From NCBI RefSeq assembly GCF_001879715.1, contig NZ_MNBW01000004.1:1-64000 (forward strand): a DNA stretch of 64,000 nt, in the 5' to 3' direction. The notes below the pieces were generated by a model. That model did no database searches. It was not told the origin of the DNA and saw only the letters and a list, made by a program, of their open reading frames with translations. Both the position numbers and the translations under genes were made by a program. The DNA is from Nioella nitratireducens. GTDB lineage: Bacteria > Pseudomonadota > Alphaproteobacteria > Rhodobacterales > Rhodobacteraceae. Shown piece after piece: positions 47,175 through 55,510 of this stretch; positions within the stretch are counted from its first letter, which is position 1; the number at the start of each line of letters is the position of its first letter.

Positions 47175-50100
47175 TCTGCTTCTCCCCTTCGGGATCGAAG
47201 AACACGGGGTCCACGATCTTGGCCGCGACGGTGCCGCCATCGACCTTGTTGAATTCGATCACCTCGCCCATGCGGTCGGGCCCGTTCAGGACCAGCCCCA
47301 TTGCGATGCCACGCCCAAGCGTCGGCGAGTGGTAGGTCGAGGTCACGCGACCCTGCACATTGCCCTGCCCGTTGGCATTGGTGCCGCCCGCGACGGCGTA
47401 GGCACCATCGGGCAACACCGAGCCATCGACGGTTTCCAGCCCCACCAGTTTCCAGCGGGTCGGATCGGTCATGTGGCTGCGGGCCTGCGCGCGTTTGCCG
47501 AGGTAATCCTCTTTCTTCTTGGAGATCGCCCAGGTCAGCCCCAGATCCTGCGGGATCACGGTGCCATCGGTTTCGTCCCCGATCATGATGAAGCCCTTTT
47601 CGGCGCGCATGATGTGCAGCGCCTCGGTGCCGTAGGGGGTGGCGTCAAACTCGCCCCCGGCGTCGTGCAGGGAATCCCAGAAGGCACGGCCCTGGCTGGC
47701 GGGGACGGCGATTTCAAAGCTGAGCTCGCCCGAGAACGAAATGCGGAAGACGCGGGCGTCAAAGCCGCCGATCTTGCCTTCGGTCCACGCCATGAAGGGC
47801 AGCGCCTCTTTCGACAGATCGATGTCCGATCCCAGCTTTTCCAGCACCTTGCGCGAATTCGGACCGACAACGGCGACCTGCGCGAATTGTTCGGTCAGGT
47901 TGACGGTGTGAACCTTCCAGTCCCACCACTCGCATTGCAGCCAGTCTTCCATGTGGCCGTGGACATGTTCGGCCCCGCCCGAGGTGGTGTGGACAAGGAA
48001 CGTCTCCTCGTCGATCCGCGCAACCACGCCGTCATCCATCAAGAAGCCGTTTTCGTTGCACATCAGGCCATAGCGGCAGCGGCCCGGTTTCAGGCTGCTC
48101 ATCATGTTGGTGTAGAGCATGTCCATGAACTGGCCCGCGTCCGGCCCCTTGACGAGGATCTTGCCGAGCGTCGAGGCGTCGAGCAGGCCAAGGCTGTTGC
48201 GGGTGGCCAGAACCTCGCGGTGGACGGCCTGTTCGTGGCTTTCGCCCGCTGCCGGGTAGCAATAGGGACGCCGCCAATGGCCGACCGGTTCCAGATAGGC
48301 GCCCCGGTCTTCGTGCCAATCCTGCATCGGGGTGCGACGCAGCGGCTGGAACACCTCGCCCCGCGCCTCGCCGGCGATGGAGCCGAGGGAAATCGGCGTA
48401 TAGGGCGGGCGGAATGTGGTGGTGCCGACATTCGGGATAGCATCGTTCAGCGCACCAGCAAGGGTCGCCAGACCGTTGATGTTGCTGAGCTTTCCCTGAT
48501 CGGTAGCCATGCCAAGCGTGGTGTAGCGCTTGGTGTGCTCAACGCTTTCATAGCCTTCGCGGGCGGCGAGCTGCACGTCCGAGACCTTCACGTCGTTCTG
48601 GTAGTCGAGCCACATTTTCATGCGCTTCGCGTGGCCCGCGCCCTGCGGCATGATCCACACCGGCTCCATGGCGGTTTCGGCCGGATCGTTGGTGGCGGGG
48701 GTATCGCCCGCCGGGGCGGACAGGCCAAGCGCCTCGGCCGCGGTTGCCGCCGCGTGGTTGGCGGAGGCGAGCGTGGCAGCGGAGGACAGCTCGCCGAAGG
48801 CGGCGCCTCCGGCGATCACGAAGGGCTTGCCGTCGTGGCCGGTGGGCGCGCGGGACGGATCGGGACGGAAATGGGCCTGATCCTCGTCCCAGATCAGCTT
48901 GCCGCCGCAATGGGACCACAGGTGGACGACCGGCGACCAACCGCCGGACATGGCGACCGCTTCGCAGGCGATTTCGTCGGTGGACGCGCCCTCGCCCGCC
49001 TGTGTGCAGATGCTGACGCCGGTCACGGATTTCTTGCCCTTGACCATGGCGATCCCGGCCCCGCTCAACACGCGAATGCCAGCCGCGCGGGCCTGTTCCG
49101 GCAAGTCGCCGGTGACGGTCGCGCGGGCATCGACGATGGCAGGCACGGAGAGGCCCGCCCCGTGCAGGGCCAGAGCGGTGCGATAGGCGTCGTCATTGTT
49201 GGTGACGACCACGGTGCGGTCGCCAACGCTGACACCCCAGTTCACCACGTAGTCGCGCACGGCCGAGGCCAGCATGACACCGGGGATGTCGTTGCCCGCG
49301 AAGGAAAGCGGGCGTTCGATTGCGCCGGTGGCGGTGATGACCTGACGCGCGCGGATGCGCCACAGGCGGTGGCGGGGGCCGTCCATTTCCGGCGCATGAT
49401 CGGTCAGGCGCTCGTAGGCCAGAACATAGCCGTGGTCGTAGACGCCCGAGGCCATGGTGCGGCTGCGGACCGAGACATTCTCCATTCCTTCAAGGGCTTG
49501 CAGGGCGTCGTTGATCCACTCATCGGCGGGTTTTCCGTCGATCTCGACCCCATCCACCGGCGCACGACCACCCCAATGGGCGGTTTGTTCCACCAGCAGA
49601 ACCCGCGCGCCGGTCGCCCCGGCAGTCAGTGCCGCTTGCAGACCGGCAATGCCGCCGCCCGCAATCATCACATCGACGAAAGCGTAGAAATGCTCGTAGC
49701 GGTCGGCATCGCGGTCCTTGGGCGCTTTGCCCAGGCCCGCCGACTGGCGCACGATGGGTTCAAAGACATGCTTCCACGCGGGGCGCGGGAACATGAACGT
49801 CTTGTAATAGAATCCCGCCGGGAAGAACTTGGCGAGGCTGTTGTTCACCACGCCCACGTCGAAATCGAGGCTTGGCCAGTGGTTCTGGCTTTCCGCTTCC
49901 AGCCCGTTGAACAGCTCGGTCGTGGTGGCGCGTTGGTTTGGTTCGAACGTGCCGTCCTTGCCGATGCCCATCAGCGCATTGGGTTCCTCGGCGCCCGAGG
50001 CGACCACGCCGCGCGGGCGGTGATATTTGAAGGACCGGCCCATCAGGGTCTGGCCATTGGCCAGCAGGGCCGACGCCAGGGTATCGCCGGCATAGCCGGT

Positions 50101-50181
50101 CAGGCGTTTGCCGTTGAAGGAAAATTCACGGGCGGCGCTGCGGTCGATCAGGCGACCGCCGGAAGCGAGACGGGTGCTCAT
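47167..50181 (-). CDS. soxA: Sarcosine oxidase alpha subunit
   Basis: Large subunit, 1004 residues, of the tetrameric enzyme that demethylates sarcosine to glycine and passes formaldehyde to tetrahydrofolate. The N-terminal part has a ferredoxin-like 2Fe-2S fold region (FNGKRLTGYAGDTLASALLANG) that lacks cluster cysteines, then an NAD-binding Rossmann domain (DVMIAGGGIAGLQAALTAG, about 170-190). The C-terminal 400 residues are an aminomethyltransferase (GcvT-like) folate domain (FSGELSFEIAVPASQGRAFWD). It starts with an ATGA overlap with the delta gene. Confidence 0.95.
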   Translation of the reverse strand: MSTRLASGGRLIDRSAAREFSFNGKRLTGYAGDTLASALLANGQTLMGRSFKYHRPRGVVASGAEEPNALMGIGKDGTFEPNQRATTTELFNGLEAESQNHWPSLDFDVGVVNNSLAKFFPAGFYYKTFMFPRPAWKHVFEPIVRQSAGLGKAPKDRDADRYEHFYAFVDVMIAGGGIAGLQAALTAGATGARVLLVEQTAHWGGRAPVDGVEIDGKPADEWINDALQALEGMENVSVRSRTMASGVYDHGYVLAYERLTDHAPEMDGPRHRLWRIRARQVITATGAIERPLSFAGNDIPGVMLASAVRDYVVNWGVSVGDRTVVVTNNDDAYRTALALHGAGLSVPAIVDARATVTGDLPEQARAAGIRVLSGAGIAMVKGKKSVTGVSICTQAGEGASTDEIACEAVAMSGGWSPVVHLWSHCGGKLIWDEDQAHFRPDPSRAPTGHDGKPFVIAGGAAFGELSSAATLASANHAAATAAEALGLSAPAGDTPATNDPAETAMEPVWIMPQGAGHAKRMKMWLDYQNDVKVSDVQLAAREGYESVEHTKRYTTLGMATDQGKLSNINGLATLAGALNDAIPNVGTTTFRPPYTPISLGSIAGEARGEVFQPLRRTPMQDWHEDRGAYLEPVGHWRRPYCYPAAGESHEQAVHREVLATRNSLGLLDASTLGKILVKGPDAGQFMDMLYTNMMSSLKPGRCRYGLMCNENGFLMDDGVVARIDEETFLVHTTSGGAEHVHGHMEDWLQCEWWDWKVHTVNLTEQFAQVAVVGPNSRKVLEKLGSDIDLSKEALPFMAWTEGKIGGFDARVFRISFSGELSFEIAVPASQGRAFWDSLHDAGGEFDATPYGTEALHIMRAEKGFIMIGDETDGTVIPQDLGLTWAISKKKEDYLGKRAQARSHMTDPTRWKLVGLETVDGSVLPDGAYAVAGGTNANGQGNVQGRVTSTYHSPTLGRGIAMGLVLNGPDRMGEVIEFNKVDGGTVAAKIVDPVFFDPEGEKQNV

Positions 50182-50501
50182 TGATCAAGGCTCCAGTCGG
50201 GGCGTTTGGCGCGGATGGCGTCGAGGACGTGTTGGGGTGGCTCGGGGGTCTGGGCCGAATAGGTGGCGAAGACCTCCAGCGTGTTGGTGTCGCGGGCCGC
50301 GAGGAACCACTTGCCGCAGCCATTGGCGTGGCGCCAGCGTTCGAAATGCACGCCCTTGGGGTTCATACGGTGGAAGAGGTAGCCCTCGAACTCCTCATCC
50401 GAGGAGCCGGGACCGTAGCGCTTGAGATGCGCCTCGCCACCGGGGGCGAGTTCCGTTTCATCGGCCATCACGCCGCAGCAGGGGCATTCCAGGATCAGCA
50501 T
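50178..50501 (-). CDS. soxD: Sarcosine oxidase delta subunit
   Basis: A 107-residue zinc-binding subunit. The N-terminal MLILECPCCGVMADETEL and later HANGCGKWFLAARDT supply the Cys/His zinc ligands typical of this family, and the middle shows EEFEGYLFHRMNPKGVHFERWRH in part. The ATG at 50501 gives the usual N-terminus; GGGGAAG lies upstream. It overlaps the alpha-subunit start by ATGA. A 112-bp gap with inverted repeats separates it from the beta gene. Confidence 0.92.
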   Translation of the reverse strand: MLILECPCCGVMADETELAPGGEAHLKRYGPGSSDEEFEGYLFHRMNPKGVHFERWRHANGCGKWFLAARDTNTLEVFATYSAQTPEPPQHVLDAIRAKRPDWSLDQ

Positions 50502-50550
50502 TGTGCGCTCTTCCCCGTGTAGATTGATTTCATTTCCGACCCCGGAGCAG

Positions 50551-50603
50551 GAAAATTCTTCAAGAAGAATTTTCGGCCCGAAGAATTTTCCTGAAAATTC
50601 TTC
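50551..50603. repeat. Two tandem hairpins built from GAAAATTCTTC
   Basis: GAAAATTCTTC-AA-GAAGAATTTTC (50551-50574) and GAAGAATTTTC-CT-GAAAATTCTTC (50580-50603) are perfect inverted repeats with 11-bp arms, so the 11-mer occurs four times in 53 bases. They lie between the beta and delta genes of one operon. Similar palindromes occur at 35488-35543. They may act as an RNA processing or stability element, or be a dispersed repeat. Confidence 0.75.
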
Positions 50604-50613
50604 CTCGTCTCCA

Positions 50614-51858
50614 TCAGTGCGCCACCCCGGCCGCGACGCTTTCGTCGATGAAGCGGCCTTCCTTGAAGCGGTTGAGGCCAAACTCAGCCGTCAGAGGCGA
50701 GTAGCCCCGTGCCATCAGTTCCGCCATGCCCCAGCCAGAGCCCGGGATCGCCTTGAAGCCGCCGGTGCCCCAACCGCAATTGATGAACACGCCGTCCACG
50801 GGGGTCTTGGACAGGATGGGCGAGCGGTCGCCGGTCATGTCCACGATGCCGCCCCATTGGCGCAGCATCTTGAGGCGGCTGACCATCGGGAAGGTTTCGA
50901 CGAGGGCGCGCACGGTTTCCTCGATATGGTGGAAGCTGCCGCGCTGTGTGTAGTTGTTATAGCCGTCGGCGCCGCCGCCGATGACCATCTCGCCCTTGTC
51001 CGACTGGCTCATGTAGCCGTGCACGGTGTTGGCCATCACGACGCAATCCATGCAAGGCTTGATCGGCTCGGACACAAGCGCCTGAAGCGCAACGGATTCA
51101 ATCGGCAGACGGAAGCCCGCCATATCGGCCAGCACCCCGGAATGACCGGCGACGACGATGCCCAGCTTCTTGGTGCCGATGAACCCGCGAGAGGTTTCCA
51201 CGCCGGTGACCGCGCCGTTTTCCTTGCGGATGCCGGTCACTTCGGTCTTTTGAAGGATGTCCATGCCCATGTCGGAACAGGCGCGGGCATAGCCCCACGC
51301 CACGGCGTCGTGCCGGGCGGTGCCGCCACGGGCCTGCCACAACCCACCCAGAACCGGGTAGCGGGGACCGTCGAGATTGATGATCGGGACGATTTCCTTG
51401 ACCCGCTGCGGCGAGATGAATTCGGTCTTCACGCCCTGCAGCGCGTTGGCATGGGCCGTGCGCAGGTAACCGCGCACCTCGTGATGGGTCTGGGCCAGCA
51501 TGATCACGCCGCGCGGGCTGAACATCACGTTGTAGTTCAGGTCCTGGCTCATCGTTTCATAGAGCGAGCGGGCCTTTTCATAGATCGCCGCCGAGGGATC
51601 CTGCAGGTAGTTCGACCGGATGATGGTCGTGTTGCGGCCCGTATTACCGCCGCCAAGCCAGCCCTTCTCGATCACCGCGACATTGGTGATGCCGAAATTC
51701 TTGCCAAGGTAGAAGGCGGTGGCGAGGCCGTGACCCCCTGCCCCCACGATGATGGCGTCATAGGATTTTTTCGGTTCTGGCGAGGCCCAGGCCCGTTCCC
51801 ATCCCTGATGGTAGCGGGCAGCTTCGCGGGCGATGGCAAAAGCGGAATAGCGGCGCAT
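50614..51858 (-). CDS. soxB: Sarcosine oxidase beta subunit
   Basis: Flavoprotein subunit of 414 residues with FAD/FMN sites. The dinucleotide-binding motif AIIVGAGGHGLATAFYLGKN is at about residues 35-54, followed by VIEKGWLGGGNTGRNTTIIRSNY, where the covalent-flavin His is replaced as in the tetrameric enzymes, and the C-terminal CGWGTGGFKAIPGSGWGMAELMA. The ATG at 51858 has GGGAG five bases upstream. It heads the leftward soxBDAG operon. Do not confuse it with the thiosulfohydrolase SoxB at 24.7-26.4 kb. Confidence 0.94.
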   Translation of the reverse strand: MRRYSAFAIAREAARYHQGWERAWASPEPKKSYDAIIVGAGGHGLATAFYLGKNFGITNVAVIEKGWLGGGNTGRNTTIIRSNYLQDPSAAIYEKARSLYETMSQDLNYNVMFSPRGVIMLAQTHHEVRGYLRTAHANALQGVKTEFISPQRVKEIVPIINLDGPRYPVLGGLWQARGGTARHDAVAWGYARACSDMGMDILQKTEVTGIRKENGAVTGVETSRGFIGTKKLGIVVAGHSGVLADMAGFRLPIESVALQALVSEPIKPCMDCVVMANTVHGYMSQSDKGEMVIGGGADGYNNYTQRGSFHHIEETVRALVETFPMVSRLKMLRQWGGIVDMTGDRSPILSKTPVDGVFINCGWGTGGFKAIPGSGWGMAELMARGYSPLTAEFGLNRFKEGRFIDESVAAGVAH

Positions 51859-52038
51859 GGGGACTCCCGGAGTCTGTGGTCGCACTCTACATGCGAGATT
51901 GCGGGGCCGACGGGCTGACGCCTCGCGGCACTTGGCACCAAAAATGCGACAACGGCGTCGGTCAAGTGTCGGCTTTGGGGGTTTTGATCGCCGGGGCCAA
52001 TGGTTAGATATGGCCGGAACCGAAATTGCGGAGGTCTC

Positions 52039-53292
52039 ATGGGGTTCTGGATGCTGACGGCGCTGCTGGCGCTCTTGATCGGGGCGGCGCTGGTTCTGGG
52101 GGCCTGGCGACGGCGCGATGACGGCGAGTCGACAGCCGCTTATGATTTGCAAGTCTATCAGGACCAACTGCGCGAGATCGAGAAGGATCTGGCGCGCGGG
52201 GTGCTGAGCGAGGACGAGGCCGAGCGCACCCGCACCGAGATTTCCCGCCGGGTGCTGGAAGCCGACCGGGCCTTGCAAGCGGGCGAAGACGGCGGGCACG
52301 CCACCGGGCGCGGCCAGAGGCTGGCGGTTCTGGGGCTGACCGCTCTGGTGCTGGGGGGCAGTTTCGCCCTGTATGACTATCTTGGGGCGCCGGGGTATCC
52401 CGACCTGCCAATCCAGACCCGGATTTCCCTTGTGGATCAAGCCCGTGAGGCCCGCCCAAGCCAAGCCGCAGCGGAATCGGAAGTGCCGGTGGAGATCACC
52501 GAAGACCCCGACCCGCAACGGGCCGAACTGGTCCGGCAGTTGCGATCGACCATGGAACAGCACCCCGATGAACCCGAGGGGCTGCGGCTGCTGGCGCGCG
52601 AAGAGGCCCGGCTTGGCAACTATCGCGCGGCGCACAATGCGCAGGCCCGTCTGGTCGAGATTCTGGGCGATGAGGCCCCGGCACAGGCCAAGCTGGATCT
52701 TGCCGAGATGATGTTCATGGCCGCTGGCGGCTATGTCTCGCCCGAGGCCGAGGCGCTGTTTCGCGAGGTTCTGGAAGAAGACCCGACCAACGGCGCCGCG
52801 CGCTATTACGTGGGCTTGATGTATGCGCAGCAAGGCCGCCCCGATCTGGGCTATCCGATCTGGCGCGACCTGCTGGCCGATAGTGCGCCCGGCGACCCTT
52901 GGCTGCCCCCGATCCGCGCGCAGATCGAACTGGTGGCGGGCATGGCCGGGGTCGAGGTAAGCTTGGCGCAACTGCCGCAACCGCCGATGCCGGGGGGCGC
53001 GGCCGGTGGCCTGCGCGGCCCCTCTGCCGCCGACATGGACGCCGCGGGCCAGATGTCGGCCGAAGATCGGCAGGCGATGATCGAAAACATGGTTGCGGGT
53101 CTGGCCGACCGGCTGGCCACCGATGGCGGATCGCCCGCCGAATGGGCGCGTCTGATCGGTGCCTACCAGGTGCTTGGCCGGATCGAGGATGCGCAGGCCG
53201 TCTATGACGAGGCCCTGACGGTCTATGCCGACAACGAGGCCGCGCTTTCGGCCATCCGGCAGGCCGGCGCGGATCTGGAGCAGCCGGAATGA
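52039..53292 (+). CDS. ccmI: c-type cytochrome biogenesis protein CcmI
   Basis: A 417-residue component of the heme-ligation complex that chaperones apocytochrome c. Two membrane helices ([19 protein letters not shown] near 4-22 and [21 protein letters not shown] near 95-115) flank a cytoplasmic leucine-zipper-like segment ([22 protein letters not shown]). The C-terminal periplasmic part has TPR-like repeats ([24 protein letters not shown]). The ATG at 52039 has GGAGG four bases upstream. ruvX overlaps by ATGA. Confidence 0.9.
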   Translation: MGFWMLTALLALLIGAALVLGAWRRRDDGESTAAYDLQVYQDQLREIEKDLARGVLSEDEAERTRTEISRRVLEADRALQAGEDGGHATGRGQRLAVLGLTALVLGGSFALYDYLGAPGYPDLPIQTRISLVDQAREARPSQAAAESEVPVEITEDPDPQRAELVRQLRSTMEQHPDEPEGLRLLAREEARLGNYRAAHNAQARLVEILGDEAPAQAKLDLAEMMFMAAGGYVSPEAEALFREVLEEDPTNGAARYYVGLMYAQQGRPDLGYPIWRDLLADSAPGDPWLPPIRAQIELVAGMAGVEVSLAQLPQPPMPGGAAGGLRGPSAADMDAAGQMSAEDRQAMIENMVAGLADRLATDGGSPAEWARLIGAYQVLGRIEDAQAVYDEALTVYADNEAALSAIRQAGADLEQPE

Positions 53293-53762
53293 TCTGCGAC
53301 GACGCCGAGACCTTTGCCGCCGCCCTGCCCCCGATGCGGGCGGTGGCGGGGCTGGACCTTGGCACAAAGACCATCGGCGTCGCGGTCTCGGACCCGTTCC
53401 TGAGCGTGGCGACGCCCTTGGAAACCATCAAGCGGACCAAGTTCACCAAGGATGCCGAGGCGTTGGTGGCGATCCTGACCAAGCGCAGCATCGGCGGGCT
53501 GGTGCTGGGACTGCCACGGAACATGGATGGCAGCGAAGGACCGAGGGCACAGGCCACCCGCGCCTTTGCCCGCAATCTGGACCGGCTGATCGACATGCCG
53601 ATCACCTTCTGGGACGAGCGGCTGTCGACCGTCGCTGCGGAACGCGCCCTGTTGGAGGCGGATACGTCGCGAAAACGTCGCGCAGAGGTCATAGATCACG
53701 TCGCCGCCGGGTATATCCTGCAAGGTGTGCTGGACCGGCTGTCACATCTGAAGGGCGCCTGA
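53289..53762 (+). CDS. ruvX: Holliday junction resolvase-like YqgF/RuvX, pre-16S rRNA nuclease
   Basis: A 157-residue RNase H-fold nuclease involved in 16S rRNA 5' maturation. Conserved motifs are [15 protein letters not shown] (21-35, first catalytic Asp), [30 protein letters not shown] (second acidic residue) and a terminal [13 protein letters not shown] (third Asp). The start overlaps the ccmI stop as ATGA, and the DUF1289 gene begins immediately after its stop. Confidence 0.93.
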   Translation: MICDDAETFAAALPPMRAVAGLDLGTKTIGVAVSDPFLSVATPLETIKRTKFTKDAEALVAILTKRSIGGLVLGLPRNMDGSEGPRAQATRAFARNLDRLIDMPITFWDERLSTVAAERALLEADTSRKRRAEVIDHVAAGYILQGVLDRLSHLKGA

Positions 53763-53999
53763 ATGACCGACCAGATCTGGAAACGCGACGAGATCGAAAG
53801 CCCCTGTATAAAGATCTGCGTGGTCCATCCCGAGGCGCGGATCTGCACCGGTTGCCTGCGCACCATCGACGAGATCGGCGCTTGGAGCCGAATGAGCGCC
53901 GAAGACCGTCAGCGCATCATGGCGGAATTGCCCGAACGCCGGGGCCAGATCCAGCAGCGGCGCGGCGGGCGCGCGGCCCGGTTGAAGCGCGGCGGCTGA
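53763..53999 (+). CDS. DUF1289 cysteine-rich small protein
   Basis: A 78-residue protein whose four cysteines (SPCIKIC and RICTGC) define the DUF1289 metal- or Fe-S-binding motif, followed by LRTIDEIGAWSRMSAEDRQRIM and an Arg-rich tail (RRGGRAARLKRGG). It begins directly after the ruvX stop. Function is unknown for the family. A region of periodic repeats follows. Confidence 0.88.
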   Translation: MTDQIWKRDEIESPCIKICVVHPEARICTGCLRTIDEIGAWSRMSAEDRQRIMAELPERRGQIQQRRGGRAARLKRGG

Positions 54000-54012
54000 G
54001 CGACAGCCTGTT

Positions 54013-54163
54013 TGTCATCCCTTTGCAGGTTGTCGTCCCTGTGGCAGATGTCATCCCCATGACAGTGGGGATCTGCCGGGAAATAGCTCTGTCCTTGCGA
54101 GTGGCGATCCCGTTGAGCGGTTCCCGCTTTCGCGGGGATGACAGTTTTCGCGGGGATCACGGC
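54013..54163. repeat. 18-bp-periodic TGTCATCCC repeat region
   Basis: TGTCATCCC, TGTCGTCCC and TGTCATCCC begin at 54013, 54031 and 54049, an exact 18-bp period. About 70 bases on, TTTCGCGGGGATGACAGT (54128-54145) and TTTCGCGGGGATCACGGC (54146-54163) repeat the reverse complement, again 18 bp apart. CCCGC-TTTC-GCGGG forms a small hairpin. This resembles dispersed GTCATCCCCGCGAAAGCGGG elements found between convergent genes in many proteobacteria. No gene was found in 54000-54195. Confidence 0.65.
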
Positions 54164-54195
54164 TTGCGCGGGTTGACGTTGGTGCGGGCGAAACC

Positions 54196-54972
54196 CTACC
54201 GCCCCTCGAATTGCGCCGGGCGTTTGTCGAGGAAGGCCAGAACGCCCTCTTTGAAATCACGGGTGCGGCCCGCCTGCCCTTGAATCTGGGCCTCCAGCGT
54301 CAGTTGCACCTCAAGGTCATTGTCGAAGCTCGCCCTGAGGGCTTGCTTGATCCCGGCATAGGCCTGTGTCGGGCCGGTTCCCAGATGCCTGGCCCGTGCC
54401 TGCCAATGGGCCTCGAAACTGGCGTCGTCCACGGCTTCCCAGATCAGGCCCATCCGGTCGGCCTCTTTCGCGCTCAGCTTTTCGGCGAAAAGCGCGAGTC
54501 CCATGGCCTTGGCAAAGCCCACCTTGCGCGGCAGCGTGTAGGTTCCGCCCGCATCCGGGATCAGGCCGATCTTTGAAAAAGCCTGCATGAAAGATGCGCT
54601 TTCGGTGGCAATGACCACGTCACAGGCCAGCGCGATATTGGCCCCCGCCCCCGCCGCCACGCCGTTCACCGCCGCGATCACCGGGATCGGCACCTCGGCC
54701 AGCGCGCGCAGGATGGGGGAATATTCATCGCGCAGCAGGCGTTCGAGGTTCAGGTCATTGAGATTGCCGGTATCGCCCAGATCCTGCCCGGCCGAAAACG
54801 CCCGGCCAGCGCCGGTGATCACCGCCACCCGCGCAGTCTGTCCGGCCTCTTGCACGGCGTGGAGCAGCTCCGCCCGCATCTGGGTGTTGAATGAATTCAT
54901 CACCTCCGGCCGTTGCAGGGTGATCAGCGCCACCCCGTCGGAAAGCTCACTGGTGATGCATTGATAGTCCAT
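54196..54972 (-). CDS. Enoyl-CoA hydratase/isomerase (PaaG-like)
   Basis: A 258-residue crotonase-fold protein. The oxyanion-hole segments are AGRAFSAGQDLGDTG and NGVAAGAGANIALACDVVIATESASFMQAFSKIGLIPDAGGTY in two parts, with the second Asp/Gly arrangement typical of PaaG-type isomerases. An alternative is a general enoyl-CoA hydratase. The ATG at 54972 has AGGAG five bases upstream. It lies next to ccmH but need not be functionally linked. Confidence 0.88.
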   Translation of the reverse strand: MDYQCITSELSDGVALITLQRPEVMNSFNTQMRAELLHAVQEAGQTARVAVITGAGRAFSAGQDLGDTGNLNDLNLERLLRDEYSPILRALAEVPIPVIAAVNGVAAGAGANIALACDVVIATESASFMQAFSKIGLIPDAGGTYTLPRKVGFAKAMGLALFAEKLSAKEADRMGLIWEAVDDASFEAHWQARARHLGTGPTQAYAGIKQALRASFDNDLEVQLTLEAQIQGQAGRTRDFKEGVLAFLDKRPAQFEGR

Positions 54973-55048
54973 GGCCGCTCCTGTCCGCTCGCCCTGCCCG
55001 TCCGGAAAAATAGGCGCGCCTCTGCCGGGGCAAAAGCGCGACCTTGCG

Positions 55049-55510
55049 TCAGTCGCCCATGATCTGCTGCAACCGCGCGCGTTCCTCGTCGGACAGCGCG
55101 TCTGGCCGACCTTCGCCCGAGGCACGCTTGCGGGCCTGCTGCCGAATGAACCCGATCGCCAGGATCAGACCGAACAGGGCCATTGCGGGCCCTGCATACC
55201 ACAAGATCAGGTTGGCCCCGTCCCGATTGGGTTGCAGCAGGACATATTCACCATACCGCTCGACGATGTAGTCCACGACCTCGGTATTCGTGTCGCCCGC
55301 CACCAACCGCTCGCGCACCAGAACCCGCAGGTCATGGGCCAGGTCGGCGTGACTGTCGTCGATGTTTTCATTGCGGCAGACAAGGCAGCGCAACCCGGCC
55401 GAGATATCGCGCGCACGCGATTCCAGCACCGGGTCGTCCAGCATTTCCCGCGGCTCGACAGCCCAGACCGGGCTGGCCAGCAGCAGCAGCATCAGAAGGA
55501 AGCGCTTCAT
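55049..55510 (-). CDS. ccmH: Cytochrome c-type biogenesis protein CcmH
   Basis: A 153-residue periplasmic-facing thiol protein that handles the CXXCH cysteines of apocytochrome c. A signal (MKRFLLMLLLLASPVWA) is followed by the redox motif LRCLVCRNENIDDSHADLA (C42, C45) and a C-terminal membrane helix (LILWYAGPAMALFGLILAIGFI). The ATG at 55510 overlaps the ccmF stop by ATGA, so the pair is translationally coupled. Confidence 0.92.
   Translation of the reverse strand: MKRFLLMLLLLASPVWAVEPREMLDDPVLESRARDISAGLRCLVCRNENIDDSHADLAHDLRVLVRERLVAGDTNTEVVDYIVERYGEYVLLQPNRDGANLILWYAGPAMALFGLILAIGFIRQQARKRASGEGRPDALSDEERARLQQIMGD

Noticed and set aside
47002-50184. A 1060-codon open frame on the plus strand
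   Set aside because: It is antisense to the sarcosine oxidase alpha subunit, which has clear FAD and folate-domain motifs. Composition is typical of an antisense shadow.
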